DNA of 64,000 bases from Amoebidium appalachense (lineage: Eukaryota > Ichthyosporea). Below the pieces are notes generated by a model. It saw nothing but the letters and a program-made list of their open reading frames with translations. It was not told the origin of the DNA and did not search any database. Each line of letters starts with the position of its first letter. Within the stretch, counting starts at the first letter, position 1. The DNA lies in NCBI GenBank assembly GCA_963693365.1, contig CAVNZM010000004.1, positions 8,246,001 through 8,310,000 on the forward strand, written 5' to 3'. Made by a program: the position numbers and the translations under genes. This document shows positions 1-12,120 of the stretch, in pieces.

Positions 1-1
1 T

Positions 2-3000
2 GACCCCACGACAGTTCCTGCTAACGTGACACAGTTCCGTGATCCGGATGGTGTCCTTGACGGCAAGACCACTGTCACTGTGGCACCTGGTGAAACACGT
101 CCGCAAACTCCAGATATGGGTTACACTGTGAAGTCCGACACGCCATCAGGATCTGTGTTTGTGGACAGCATCAACGAGACTGGAGTTGCTGGAATCGTAG
201 TCACTGTCAAGGCAGCCAATGGCACCATTGTTGCCAATGCCACGACGGATGCTAGTGGCCACTACACTCTGCCAAAACTGCCTGCTGGAACCTACACAAT
301 CGCCATGAATCCTAGCACTGTTCCGCCAACTGTGGAATTCGGCAAGGATTTGGATGGTGTCGATGATGGAAAGACAATCATCGCTGTTGCTCCATTCTCT
401 GATGCCACATATGCGCCAGACTTTGCCCTCATTCCACTTCCGCCTGGCATATGGGTTGACGTCAATCGTGATGGTATCCATGACATCAACGAGCCTGGCC
501 TTGCAGATGTGAAGATCAGCCTGGTTGATGCTAATGGCACTGTGGTGGGCACGGTTATCACCGACGCAAATGGCAACTACAAGCTGCCCGACACCCCGCC
601 CGGCACATATACCGTGGTTGTGGACAACACGACGATCCCGTCGAACGTCACACAGTTCCGGGGTCCCAACGGCATTCTGGATGGCACTGCTACTGTTGTT
701 GTTCCCCAGAACTCAACGAGGCCGACAAACCCCGACTTTGGTTACACCCTTATTACTAAGGTGTCCGTGTCTGGTCTTGCGTATATCGATTCCAATGGTG
801 ATGCCAGTCAGCAGGCCAGTGAGCCAGCGCTCGCCAACGTTTCGATTACCCTTACATCTACTGCCGGTGTTGTTGTTGCAACAACTACTACGACAGCAAA
901 TGGCAGCTTTGTGTTGGAGGGCATCCCTGTAGGCTCATACGTTGTAGCTGTGAACCCGACAGTTCAGGACAACTACAACCTCACGTCTATCCGCCCGCTT
1001 CCTATGGTCAACGGAAGCACCGCCAGTATCAACGTGAACGACAACAGCACTGACATAACTGGGCTCGAGTTTGGCTTCCGCAAAATGGCGTCTATTGGCG
1101 GCACGGTATGGAGTGATGCCAATGGTGACGGCTCCATTAGCACTAGCGAGATTGGCATTCCGCACGTGCAAGTGGACTTGATCGGTACCGATGGTACTGT
1201 TCTTGCCACGACATCGACCGACGATAACGGTACCTACGTGTTCAGGCAGCTACCGGCAGGCGACTATGTTGTATCGATCAACACGTCCTTCCTGTTGGAT
1301 GGCAACATCACCACAGGCCAGAAGAACTCTACCCTGCTGGTGACCGTCGCTGACGCGAGTGCCTACGACTCTGCCAACTTCGGCGTCAAGAAATCCTTGG
1401 GTAGCATTGGCGATGTCGTCTTCATTGATGCCAACGGCAATGGGATTAAGGATGTCAGCGAAGAGGGCCTATCAGCCGTTAATGTGTCCCTCTTGGTCAA
1501 CGGCACTGTCCTTGCATCCGTTGCAACTGATGCGCTGGGCCGGTACATGTTTGCCGATTTGCTCCCCGGCAGCTACGAGGTGGTTATCAATCCTACGTCG
1601 CTCCCGGATGGTCTTCTGCCCGGTAGCCCACTTTCCAAGAATTCAACTTTGACTGAGGGCCAGGATGACATGACCGTTGACTTTGCTTTCAGGCGGTCTG
1701 CCTCCATTAGCGGCGCCATCTACGAAGACGTTAATGGCAACGGTACGCTCGATGCCCAGGATACTGCGTATGAGGGAGTCCAAGTCATCCTCAAGGATGC
1801 TGCAGGGAACGTCGTTGATGTGTACGTGACGGACGCCACTGGCAAGTACATCTTTGATGGCCTGACCCCCGCCAACTACACTGTAGAACTGAACAAGTCC
1901 TCAGTTCCCAATGGTGTCTACCCAGTCAAGGAGGGTGACAGTGTTTTGGATGGCCGTACCCAGATTGTTCTTCTGAGCGGTGCACAGGTGACCTATGACT
2001 TCTTGTACGGTTCTGCAACCGGTAATATCCAAGGCACAGTGTTCCGCGATCTGAATGGTGACGGCGTCCGAGACCCGCTTGAGCCTGGCCTCCCAGGTGT
2101 TACCGTCCAGGTGGTGACAGCTGATAATCGCACCATTACCGCCGTGACTGATGACCAGGGCAATTATGTGCTGCCCGGAGTGCCAGCCGTGTCCACTGTG
2201 GTGACTGTCGTGCCGTCATCGCTGCCGGCTGGCCTGTTGCCCACAGTTGACAACGGTGCTACTGCTGTCACTCCCAAGAACGGTTCAGTTACTACGGCTG
2301 ATTTTGGTTACTTGCCACCAATCGGTGTGTATGGTCGGGTACAGAACGATTTGAACGGCAATGGTGTCATGGATGCCAACGACACTGGCATAGCTAACGT
2401 GACTGTCGAGATTACCTTCCCCAATGGTACAAAGGTGCAGGTTGTCACTGACAGCACTGGCACCTATGCACTGCCCTCCGACCTGGCGGGTGACTACACA
2501 GTGAAGGTGAACACCTTCACCTTGCCCGAGAATGCCACCCTAGCTGCAGAGGCCGATGGTATCCTGGATGGTGTTACCAAGGTGACGTTTGACCCTGCCA
2601 AGGGCTCGGCAGTTGCCAACTTCCTTGTCTCGGAGACATCCAGCCTGACTGGTACCGTGTTCGATGACAAGAATGGCAACGGTGTGCAGGATGCTGGTGA
2701 GCCTGGCCTCGCTGGTGTGACTGTTACCATGACTGGGCCGGACAACAAGACTGTCACGGCCGTCACTGACGCCAACGGCGACTACTCGTTCCCGCCCGTG
2801 GCTACGTCTGGCACATACCAGGTGGCCGTGGACACTGCCAGCCTGCCACCAGCAGCAGCGTCCGTGTCTGACAAGGACACCACAGATGATGGCAAGACCT
2901 CAGTTGCCCTCACTGCCGGCACGCCGGTGGCTGGCGTTCACTTTGGTGTCTCCCCGATTGCCGATTTCACTGGCCGGCTTGCACTGGACACCAATGGCCA

Positions 3001-6000
3001 CGGCAAGGTTGACGGCTCTGACAGCGGCCTGGCCAACGTCACGGTGACACTGACCATGCCCAACGGCACTGCACTCAAGACCGTCACAGATGCCAACGGC
3101 AGCTACGTGTTCCCCGACCTTCCCAAGGGCACATACACCGTCAAGGTTGATCCGGCCACCCTCCCGGCCGGAGTCAAGGAGACCATCGAGTCTGACGGCA
3201 GCCTGGACCTCAGTGTGTCGGTTCCCATTGCTCCCGGCAGCGTCCCTGTGGCCGAATTTGTCTTTGCCCAGATCGGCTCTGTGAGTGGCTCTGTGTTCCG
3301 CGACTTTAATGGTGACGGCGTGCGTGATGCTGAAGAGCCAGGGTACCCTGGTGTTGTGATCACTGTGGTTGGCTCGGAGGATGGCAAGTTGTACAATGTC
3401 ACCACCGATAGCACTGGCACCTACAGCATCAAGGACCTGCCCATGGGCACTTATGTTGTGTCCGTGGAGTCTGCCAGCGTGCCTGCAGGCACTAAGGTCA
3501 CCCTGGATGGTGACAGCACAGCGGACGGCCACAGCAACGTCACTCTTACCAGCGCCCAGCCAAATGCAGTTGTTGTGTTTGGCGTGGAGGTTCCGGCTGC
3601 GGTTACGGGCCGTGTAGTTAGTGATGTCAACGGCGATGGCAAGGTCGATGCCAACGACACTGGCCTTGCTGGTGCCACGGTAGAGATTTTGATGCCCAAC
3701 GGCACCATTGCCAAGGTTGTGACTGACAGCACGGGCACCTATGTCCTTGCTCCTGGCCCAGCTGGCAACTACACGGTTGTAGTTGACGAGAGCACCCTCC
3801 CTGCCCCAGGTGCAGCAACAGGTGAGACGGATAATGTCCTTGACGGCAAGCAGGTTGTGCCGTATGACCCTGCTACACCGTCAGCCCCTGCCCACTTCCT
3901 CTACAGCATGAACATGTCTATTGCTGGTGTTGTCTTTGATGATGCCAATGCCGATGGCGTGCAGAATGCTGGGGAGGCAGGTGTCGTGGGTGTTAGCGTC
4001 ACTCTTACGGCTGCTGATGGTACAGTGAAGACTGCCGTCACGAATACGAACGGCGCGTATGCCTTTGACTCTACCATCGCCAATGGCAACTATGTCGTTG
4101 CAGTGGATGCCACCACCATCCCAGCAGGTATTGCAAGAATCACGGAGCAAGACGGCAGCCGCGACGGAAAGACCAACATCACTTATGCTGGCACACCGCT
4201 GAACTCCGTGGACTTTGGTCTGGCCAAGACATCAACCATCAGTGGTGTTCTGTTCAAGGATGTTAATGGCGACGGTGTTGCTGGTGCAGGCGAAGGCCTC
4301 GGCAATGTGACGGTCATCCTGGTGCTCCCGGATGGCACGGAGCTCCGCACCACCACTGACGCAAATGGTGTATACACGTTCCCGATTATGCCAGTTGGCA
4401 ACTACACGGTGAAGGTGGATGCAAGCACTGTGCCTGAGGGCTTGCGGTCTGAGTGGGAGTCTGACAACACCATGGACTTGTCTATTCCTGTTACGGTGGC
4501 CCCAGGGCAGCCGCTGGCAGCTGACTTCCTGCTAAGCAGCAAGTGTGGTGGGTTGACATGCAGTGCATCGGCAGCCTGTGTCAACGGCACCACTTGTGTC
4601 TGCAATGCTGGCTTCACAGGAGATGGCTCGACCTGCGCTGTGATCCCTGCAACTGTTGGCTACAAGGTGTTCTTCGATACCAACAACAACGGTGTGCTGG
4701 ATGCCAGTGAGACTGGTGCCTCCAATGTGACCATTGTTGCCAAGGCAGCCGACGGCATAGAGGTGGCACGCACCACTACGGATGCTGCTGGCTTCTACAG
4801 CATTGCTCTTGCTAATGCTGGCACATACACCATCGAGCTTTTGTCGACCAGCCTGCCCACCAACGCGGCTGTGACCAAGGACCGTGACGGCAACAATGAC
4901 GGTGTTACAACTGTCACTGTAATTGCTGGTGGTGTGATTGACGATGCCAACTTTGCGGTGAAATTGTCGGGCTGCAACGGTGTCCAATGTGCTTCGAACG
5001 CTACCTGCGTCAACGACACAACGTGTGTGTGTGACAGTGGCTTCATTGGTGATGGTGTGAACTGCAATCAGTCCTGCAATGGTGTTGTATGTGCCTCTGA
5101 TGCCAGCTGTGTCAATGGCACCAGTTGTGTGTGCAACATGGGCTTCACTGGTGACGGGGCCGACTGCACAAACATCCCGTCCACGATCGGCTACAAGGTG
5201 TTCAGTGACCTCAACAAGAACGGCCAACAGGACACTGATGAACCGGGTGTTGCTAACGTGACTGTGAAGGTGTTTGCTGCCGACGGCACAACACTTGTTC
5301 GCACAGCAGTCACTGACAACCTGGGCTTCTATGTCATTACCAACCTCACCGCCGGTTCTTACACTGTAAAGGTGGATCAGACTACGATCCCCTCGGGTGC
5401 CAAGGTTCTTTCGGACCGCGACGGTGTTGCTGACGGCAGCACCCAGGTGACCGTTACGGCGGGCCAGGATGTGACAGATGTCAACTTTGCGCTTGAGCTT
5501 CCAGCCTTGTGTGGTGGTGTGTCCTGCAGCAGCAATGCTACCTGCGTCAACAACACGTGTGTGTGTGCCACGGGCTTCACTGGCGATGGTACGAACTGCT
5601 TCGCCCTGAAGGCATCCATTGGTCACCTGGTGTTTGCAGACAACAATGGCAACGGCGTGTTCGATGCTGACGAGGCTGGTGTTGGCAACGTCAACTTGAC
5701 GCTCAAGGACCAGGCCGGCACGGTGGTGGCAACTGCGAAGACTGATGCCCTGGGCTTCTATGCCTTCCCCAACCTGGACACTGGCACCTACACCGTCACG
5801 GTTGATTCATCGACTATCCCTGCGGGTAGCTCTGTGTCTGGCGGGGCCACTCAGAATGCTGTGGTTACGGCTGGCCAGGTGCTCTCCACGGTGGACTTTG
5901 CGCTGCTGAATGTGGGTGCCCAGTCATCCGCTGCCTCATCGCCCAGCTCCGCAGCACCCACTAGCACTGCGGCTGCCTCGGTCTCGACGCCGGTGGCCAC

Positions 6001-6923
6001 AACAACCACACAGGCGTCTTCAGCTGCAGCTACCACCGCTACCGCGGCATCATCTGCTGTGACAGCTGCACAGACATCTGCCCCTGCAGCTGCCACCGTT
6101 GAGGGTCTTGTTTACAACGACCTGAATGCGGACAGTGTCAGGGACACGGCTGAGACGATGGCTGGTGGTGTGACCGTGCTGCTGCTGGATGGCCAGGGTA
6201 ATACGGTTGCCACCAACCAGACAGACAGCAACGGTGTGTTCGTTTTCGCCGACGTTGTGCTTGGCCAATACAGTGTTGCTCTTGACAAGACAGCCCTTCC
6301 GGCGGGTTACAATGCCACCCAGGTGCAACCTCCTTTCAGTGTTGTGGCTGGTGATGTCAAGACTGGCCTCGAGCTTGGTATGGCTTCTACGCTGTGTGGC
6401 AACCTGACATGCAGTGTCGATGCTGCCTGTGTTAACAAGGTGTGCGTGTGCAACACTGGCTTCACCGGCAACGGTGTGGAGTGCACAGTCATTGGTGCCA
6501 GCATCGGCCACAAGGTGTTCGTGGATGTCAATAGCAATGGTTTGGATGACGACAACTCTAGCCTGGCCAATGCCACGCTAGTGCTGAAGGATTCAACGGG
6601 CAAGGTTGTGCAGAATACTACCACGGACAGCCTTGGTCTGTACGCCTTTGTCAATGTTGTCCCAGGCACCTACACGGTGGAGCTTCAGGTTGACCCCACC
6701 AAGTACAATGCCACGGCAGACCCCGACAGCGTCCTGGACTTCAAGACCCAGGTCACCCTCACGGCGGCCCAGGAGAACCCCGACGTCAACTTCGGCGTGG
6801 TTGGTCTTGTGGCACCTGCCGAGATAGGCTGTGGTGGAACTACCTGCGCAGCTAACGCCAGCTGTGTCAACAAGACGTGTGTGTGCAACAGTGGATCCAC
6901 TGGTGACGGCACTACCTGCTTCG
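2..6923 (+). CDS. Exon 1 (partial): repeats 1-19, six EGF modules, Ser/Thr/Ala linker
   Basis: This single uninterrupted 6.9-kb exon encodes the tail of one B-type repeat and then 19 full ones. The first 14 are contiguous. After that, EGF modules are inserted singly or in pairs (Cys clusters near 4540-4640, 4970-5170, 5505-5600, 6390-6485 and 6830-6920). A low-complexity Ser/Ala/Thr/Val linker at about 5925-6100 resembles a mucin-like O-glycosylated spacer. The donor is TTCG|gtaagtg, phase 1. Confidence 0.85.
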
Positions 6924-8113
6924 GTAAGTGTGTGGTTGGCCCTGGTGATGTGCATTGTCAGTGTATCATGTGCTTGTTTGCGAATAGAATGTTGTGAGGG
7001 GGAGAGGGGGGGGGAGGGGGGGGGGGGGGCAAACAATGCTAACTGTTCTGTATCGCCGCAGTCCTGCAAGGCAGCATCAGCGGCAAGATTTTCTCTGACG
7101 CCAACGGCAACGGTCTCGCCGATGCTAGTGAGCTTGGTGTGAATGGGGCCATTGTTGTCCTCAAGGATGCCTTTGGCACGATCATCGCCAACCGCACGAT
7201 TGATGCCACAGGCCTGTATGTCTTCCCCAACCTGGAGGTTGGAGACTACACTGTGGAAGTGCTCAACGAAACCCTGCCGGCGGGTGCTACGGCTACCTCT
7301 GGCGACCAGACCCGCATCCTCTCGGTGTCTATCACTACTCCGGGTGAAGACAAGAACACCCAGAACATCGGCTTTGCTGTTGCGGGCTGTGGCGCAAGCA
7401 AGACAGTGTGTGCAGCTTCGGCCACGTGCATCAACGGCACTTGCGTGTGCAATTCTGGTTTCACTGGCGACGGTGTTACCTGCAGTGGTATGAATCTACA
7501 TTTTTGATAGATTCTGGTTTGTCTTTAATGGGTTAATGAAAGTGTGCCATTAAAGGGTGTGGGTGTGTGGGTGTTTTTTTTTTTTGGGGGGGGGGGGGGG
7601 GGGGTGGGGTGGGGGGGCAAGGGGACAGGTAGCTAACCTTTTCTTGTGCACAGCGCTCCAAGGTGCTGTTGTCGGCAAGGTGTACCAGGACCACAGCGAG
7701 TCTGGCGTGCAGGGCATCACGGTGCAGCTGTTTGACAGCACAGGCAACAAGGTCGGCGAGACCACCACGGACTCCTCGGGCCTGTATGCCTTCCCCAACA
7801 CCACTGCCGGTGCCGTCTACACCATCAAGGTTGTGCTGGCCAACGGCACCACCCTGTCGGGCGACCCGGACAGCACCAAGGACGGCCAGACACAGGTCAC
7901 CATGCCTGCCGATGGCTCCGACCTTCGTGCTGGCGCTTTTGGTGTGGTAGCAGCCACCTGTGGAACATCCAACGTGGTGTGCAGCGCCAATGCCACCTGC
8001 GCCAACAACACATGTGTCTGCAACACTGGCTTCACTGGTGATGGCCAGTTTTGTACAGGTGTGTTTACGCATTTGTGTGGTTGTTTTTTCTTTTGGGCGG
8101 GGCGGGGCGGGGG

Positions 8114-8151
<38 letters not shown>

Positions 8152-10928
8152 CTTGAGACACAAAGCTAACATTATACACCCTTGCAGTGATCCTGGGCTC
8201 GATGACGGGCAAGGTAGTAAATGACGCCAACAGGAACGGTGTTGATGACTCGGAGCAGGGCATTGCCAACATCACGGTTGAGCTGCTGGATAGCACAGGC
8301 AAGGTCATTGCCACAGTGCAGACCGGCGCTATTGGCCTCTTCGTGTTCCCCAGCCTGAACGCAGGCACTTACACTGTCCGTGTTGTGGCGCCAAGCGGCC
8401 GCAACTTGACAATCGATCCGGACAGCACCAAGGATGGCACCACCAGTGTCACCATGCCTGCCGACGGCACCGATGTTCGTGTCAACTCCTTCGGCCTGGC
8501 AGGTGGCAACACGTGCGGCACCAGCAATCTCGTCTGCAGTGGGAATGCTACCTGCGCCAACAGTACCTGCACGTGCAACACTGGCTTCACTGGCGATGGC
8601 GTTGACTGTTTCGGTAAGTGTTTCTTGAACCTGATGCGTCTCGTATGTGCGGGCTTATTTGGGTGTGGGCTGTGAAGGACGGGGGAAGGGGGGGGGGGGG
8701 CTTATCGTATGGGTATGAGGGTTCGAACAATAGACACTGACGGTTGTCTTTTCCCTCTTGCAGAAATACGCGGGGCCATCCTTGGCCGCCTGTTCTCGGA
8801 TCTCAACGGCAATGGTGTGGATGACACTGAGCCTGGCCTTGCCAACGTCACGGTCCTGCTGTACGACTCTGCCAACAACGTGGTGTCCAGCTTCAAGACA
8901 GATGCTTCGGGTCTGTACGCCTTCCCGTCTTTGACACCAGGAGCCACATACAAGGTGGTCGTTGTCAAGTCCACGGCGCCGCTTGGTGCCAACATGACTG
9001 CCGACCCTGACAGCACAATCGATGGCGAGACCCAGGTCACCATGCCAGCTGACGGCAGCGATAAGTCTGTCGCTGCATTCGGCATGGCCCCCCAGAAATG
9101 TGGTGGCCGCGTGTGCAGTGATTCGGCAACGTGCACCAACAACGTGTGTGTGTGCAACAGCGGCTTCACTGGTGACGGTGTCGGCTGCTTTGAGGTTCTA
9201 GGGTCTATCGGCCTGAAGATCTTCCGCGACGACAACGCCAACGGTGTGGATGACGGCGAGCCGGGCATCGGCAATGTCACAGTGAACCTGTTTGACGCCT
9301 CCAACAACTTCGTCAAGAGCACAACCTCGGACGCTGCCGGCCTGTACGGCTTTGCTAGCCTCCCGGCCGGCACCTACAAGGTGGTTGTGGACGCCGGCAC
9401 TGTGCCCGCAGGCAGCATTGCCACGTACGAGAAGGACGGCACTCTGGATGGCAGCGTGACGGTCACCGTGATCAATGGTGTGGAGCTTTCGGATGTCAAC
9501 TTCGGGTTCCGGCCCAAGCCTGCCGGCAACATGGTGATTTCAGGCAAGGTCTACGGCGACCTGAACACCAACGGTGCCTACGACACCGAGCCCGTGCTGA
9601 TCAATGTCACGGTTCAGCTGTTCAACGCAGCCAACGTGATGCTGCAAGAGGTCACCACTGGCCTCAACGGCATCTACACGTTCACTGGCCTAACCCCGGC
9701 CACCTACACGGTCAGGGTTGCGGCAGCCACTCTGCCGGATCCCACAGCTCCGGCCCACCAGGACCCCGATGGTGGTAATGACGGCCAAGCAGCCATCACG
9801 CTAAACAGTGCCAACATCACTAACGCCGACTTTGGCTTTGACACTGTTGGCTGCGGCAATCAGGTGTGCGACCGCAATGCCGCCTGCGACGGTGGCCTCA
9901 ACGAGTGCGTGTGCAACGGCGGCTACACTGGCGATGGCTCCACCTGCTTTGAGATCCCAGGCACGTTCTCTGGTGTCGTGTTTGAGGACAAGGACAACGA
10001 CGGTGCCCATGGCAACGGTGAAGGAGGCATCGGCAACGTGGTGATCACCATCACCAAGACCGATGGTGCCACCCCCATTATTGTTGACACCAAGACCACC
10101 AACGTCGACGGCTACTGGTTCAAGACCAACCTGGCCCGTGGTACCTACAAGGTGGAGATCACCGTGCCTACGGGCTACGATCTGATCAGCAACCCGACCA
10201 CCAACGGCGCTTTGGTTGGCCTTCCCATCAATCCGTTCGTCACTGTGCAACTGCCGGACGAATTCGACACCTTCAACTTCGGTGAGCTGTCGTTTGCTCT
10301 CAAGAAGACCACGGCTCGACGCCGCCGTAGCGAGGACGAGGAGCAGGCACAGCCACTGGTCAACCGCGTGCGCGGCACAGTCACTCTGGGCAACCAGGAG
10401 GCCGGCCAGGGCAAGACCACCTGCGCCAGCTTCCGATGCCCCGTCTCCGGCTTCCTGCCCCGGCCAGCTAGCACGGCCTGTGCGGGTGCCAAGTGCCGGC
10501 TCGACGAGTGCTGCGTGCACAACGAGTTCTGGTCGGTCAGCAGCGAAGGCCACGACACAGGCCTGATCACCATTGTGCCCATGGGCGCTGCCACGCTCAA
10601 GGTCACGGTGGACTCGGACCGCCGCATCCGCGCAAGCAGTGTGGCCATTGTCTGCCAGTCTGCTGCCTCCAGAATCCGTGCCTCGACCGTGTTCCACGAG
10701 GCTGCTGCCCACGCCGTGTCCAACATGGCGGGCTCCGGCCAGTTCTCCGAGGAGCACATCGTGGACATTTCCAAGCTCGGCTGCACAAGCGTGGCCGTGA
10801 TTGTTCAGTCTACCTCTGAGGACGGGGTTGCTGCATACGCCTGCGGCTCCCGCGTCCCAGACGCACCCTACTGTGAAAACACACTGGGTGCCGACAAGAT
10901 GTTCTATGTTCCATTCAAGCTGGCGTAA
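2..10928 (+). CDS. Giant extracellular protein with SdrD/Cna-B-type repeats and EGF-like modules (5' partial)
   Basis: Five exons are visible: 2-6923, 7062-7487, 7654-8058, 8188-8613 and 8764-10928 (stop TAA). All four introns are GT-AG and phase 1. The reading frame is open to the left edge, so the start and any signal peptide are missing; the GTG at 26 is not a start. I count 26 repeats of about 100 residues, each opening with a hydrophobic strand and an Asp/Asn/Gly loop such as DVNGDGVRD. These fit the prealbumin-like SdrD B / Cna-B fold, whose loops bind calcium in bacterial adhesins. From about 4540 onward, 11 EGF-like modules (CVCNTGFTGDG type) alternate with them. NxT/S glycosylation sequons are dense. 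No transmembrane helix is visible at the C-terminus, so a secreted matrix or adhesion role is inferred. Antisense ORFs are shadows. Confidence 0.85.
7062..7487 (+). CDS. Exon 2: one B-type repeat plus one EGF module
   Basis: This is a 426-nt symmetric 1-1 exon. It encodes a repeat opening ISGKIFSDANGNGLAD, followed by an EGF-like module with CVCNSGFTGDG. The acceptor is cgccgcag and the donor G|gtatga. The preceding intron holds a G-run at 7003-7029. Confidence 0.85.
7654..8058 (+). CDS. Exon 3: one B-type repeat plus one EGF module
   Basis: This 405-nt symmetric 1-1 exon encodes a repeat with a shortened calcium-loop region (VVGKVYQDHSESGVQG) and an EGF module (CVCNTGFTGDG). The acceptor is gtgcacag and the donor ACAG|gtgtgt. 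The upstream intron contains a T-run followed by a G-run. Confidence 0.85.
8188..8613 (+). CDS. Exon 4: one B-type repeat plus one EGF module
   Basis: This 426-nt symmetric 1-1 exon is the same length as exon 2. The repeat opens MTGKVVNDANRNGVDD and the EGF module has CTCNTGFTGDG. The preceding intron carries a long G-run at about 8118-8147. The donor is TTCG|gtaagtg, nearly identical to the exon 1 donor. Confidence 0.85.
8764..10928 (+). CDS. Exon 5: last four B-type repeats, two EGF modules, polybasic site and Cys-rich C-terminus
   Basis: The exon encodes four repeats (starting near 8772, 9210, 9540 and 9965) and EGF modules near 9098-9185 and 9850-9950. After the last repeat comes a run of four Arg (10317-10328) followed by Ser and acidic residues. 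This fits a furin-type proprotein convertase site. Next is a Cys-rich stretch (about 10417-10515) with spacing C-x4-C-x11-C-x4-C-x4-CC, then about 130 residues with no recognised domain. The stop is TAA at 10926-10928. Confidence 0.85.
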
Positions 10929-11053
10929 ATGAGTCAGATATATACCTGGAACCCTAAGGTATAGGTAGTGATGTACCAGCTTGTAAGCTAGACGTAAGCT
11001 AGACTAATATGTGAGTGAAAAAAAATATACAAAGTAGTGAGACAAGTTAAGTT

Positions 11054-11059
11054 AATAAA
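11054..11059 (+). terminator. Polyadenylation signal AATAAA of the repeat/EGF protein gene
   Basis: AATAAA lies 126 nt after the TAA stop of the + strand gene, in A/T-rich DNA. It is the first canonical signal downstream. Confidence 0.55.
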
Positions 11060-11137
11060 GTGATTTATAATTTTGCTGCCGTGTCTTGCCTCGGGTAAAC
11101 CTGCCTCGGGTAAACCCCCCCCCCCCCCCCCCCCCCC

Positions 11138-11250
11138 GCATACTGTGCACATGGCTGATGTTGCATACTTGAATGTTTGCCTTTGCATGTGTCCTGCACC
11201 ATGCTTCTCGTCGTGTATGCGTACTTTGTACCGTGTTCCGCATTCAAACC
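11138..11250 (+). repeat. Dispersed repeat copy, 5'-truncated, followed by a C-run
   Basis: This segment is nearly identical to the 3' halves of the copies at 34889-35107 and 61478-61693. Shared words include GGCTGATGTTGCATACT and CGTGTTCCGCATTCAA. It is preceded and followed by poly-C. Confidence 0.75.
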
Positions 11251-11969
11251 CCCCCCCCCCCCCCCCGGTGCAAACCACGAACACACAAAAAATTGCTGGA
11301 ATAAACCCCCCACCACACACACATGTATACATGTGCACACGCAAAAAAAAGTTGACTCGGGTCAAAACCCTCCCTCCCCCTCACCCCAACCGCACACAAA
11401 CAAATCTAAGTTGAGTGGAGTCAAACCACCACGGCCAACACCACCGGTCACACACGCCCCCCAAAAAAGGAGAAAGAACAAGGAAAAAAGAAAAGGAAGC
11501 TAATAAAAAGAAAAAAGAAAGAAAAGAAACTCACACGCGTGCACATGCGTACATGCGCAAACTCGTATAGACTACCGGGGGGGAAGGGGAGGGAGGGGGG
11601 GGGGGGGAATGGACAGACCGTTATGTTACTACCCTGATGCAGATGACACGGGATCAAATGGGAAGATTACTGGGCAGTAGTGTAGATAGTGGAAGATATT
11701 GTAGTTAAACGTTCGCCCCCACTATCACCTTCCCTCGTACACACACACACACCAACCCAAGAGAGTGGATCCTCGGAGATGGGCGGGGATATTCAATTTG
11801 ATAGGCCAATAGCCTTTGGCCTGAAACAGTATTGTCCAGGTTTAGTTATAACGGGTGACAAAGAGAGCCGGTGGGGATACGAGTCTGCTTAGGAGTGCTA
11901 CAATAATGAGTTCATGGAGAAGAGCATAGCTATTTGGGGGGGGAGGGGGGGGGGGTTGACAGCGCTATT

Positions 11970-12120
11970 GCAATTGTGGGTAGCCCCATTTCATGCAAAC
12001 CAGGGCAATATTGTGGGTGGCCCCCTTTCATCCAAATCAGGGCTAAATTGTGGTTGGCCCCCTTTCATGCAAATCAGGGCTAAATTGTGGGTGGCCCCAA
12101 ATCTCCATGCAAATCAGACC
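11970..12120 (+). repeat. Tandem repeat, about four units of 36-38 bp
   Basis: Four imperfect units share the core ATTGTGGGTGGCCCC, then TTTCATGCAAATCAGGG. Three units keep ATGCAAA; two keep the full octamer ATGCAAAT. The function is unknown. Confidence 0.8.

Noticed and set aside
26-28. GTG as a start codon of the first gene
   Set aside because: The frame is open to base 2 and those codons complete the preceding repeat, so the gene extends beyond the window.
4532-5626. 364-codon ORF on the - strand
   Set aside because: It lies entirely antisense to the repeat/EGF gene and mirrors the codon structure of its repeats; no independent domain.
9801-10757. 318-codon ORF on the - strand
   Set aside because: Antisense shadow of exon 5 of the same gene.
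2-10928. Bacterial contamination (Sdr-type adhesin)
   Set aside because: Four clean phase-1 GT-AG introns, EGF modules and a downstream AATAAA show a eukaryotic gene.
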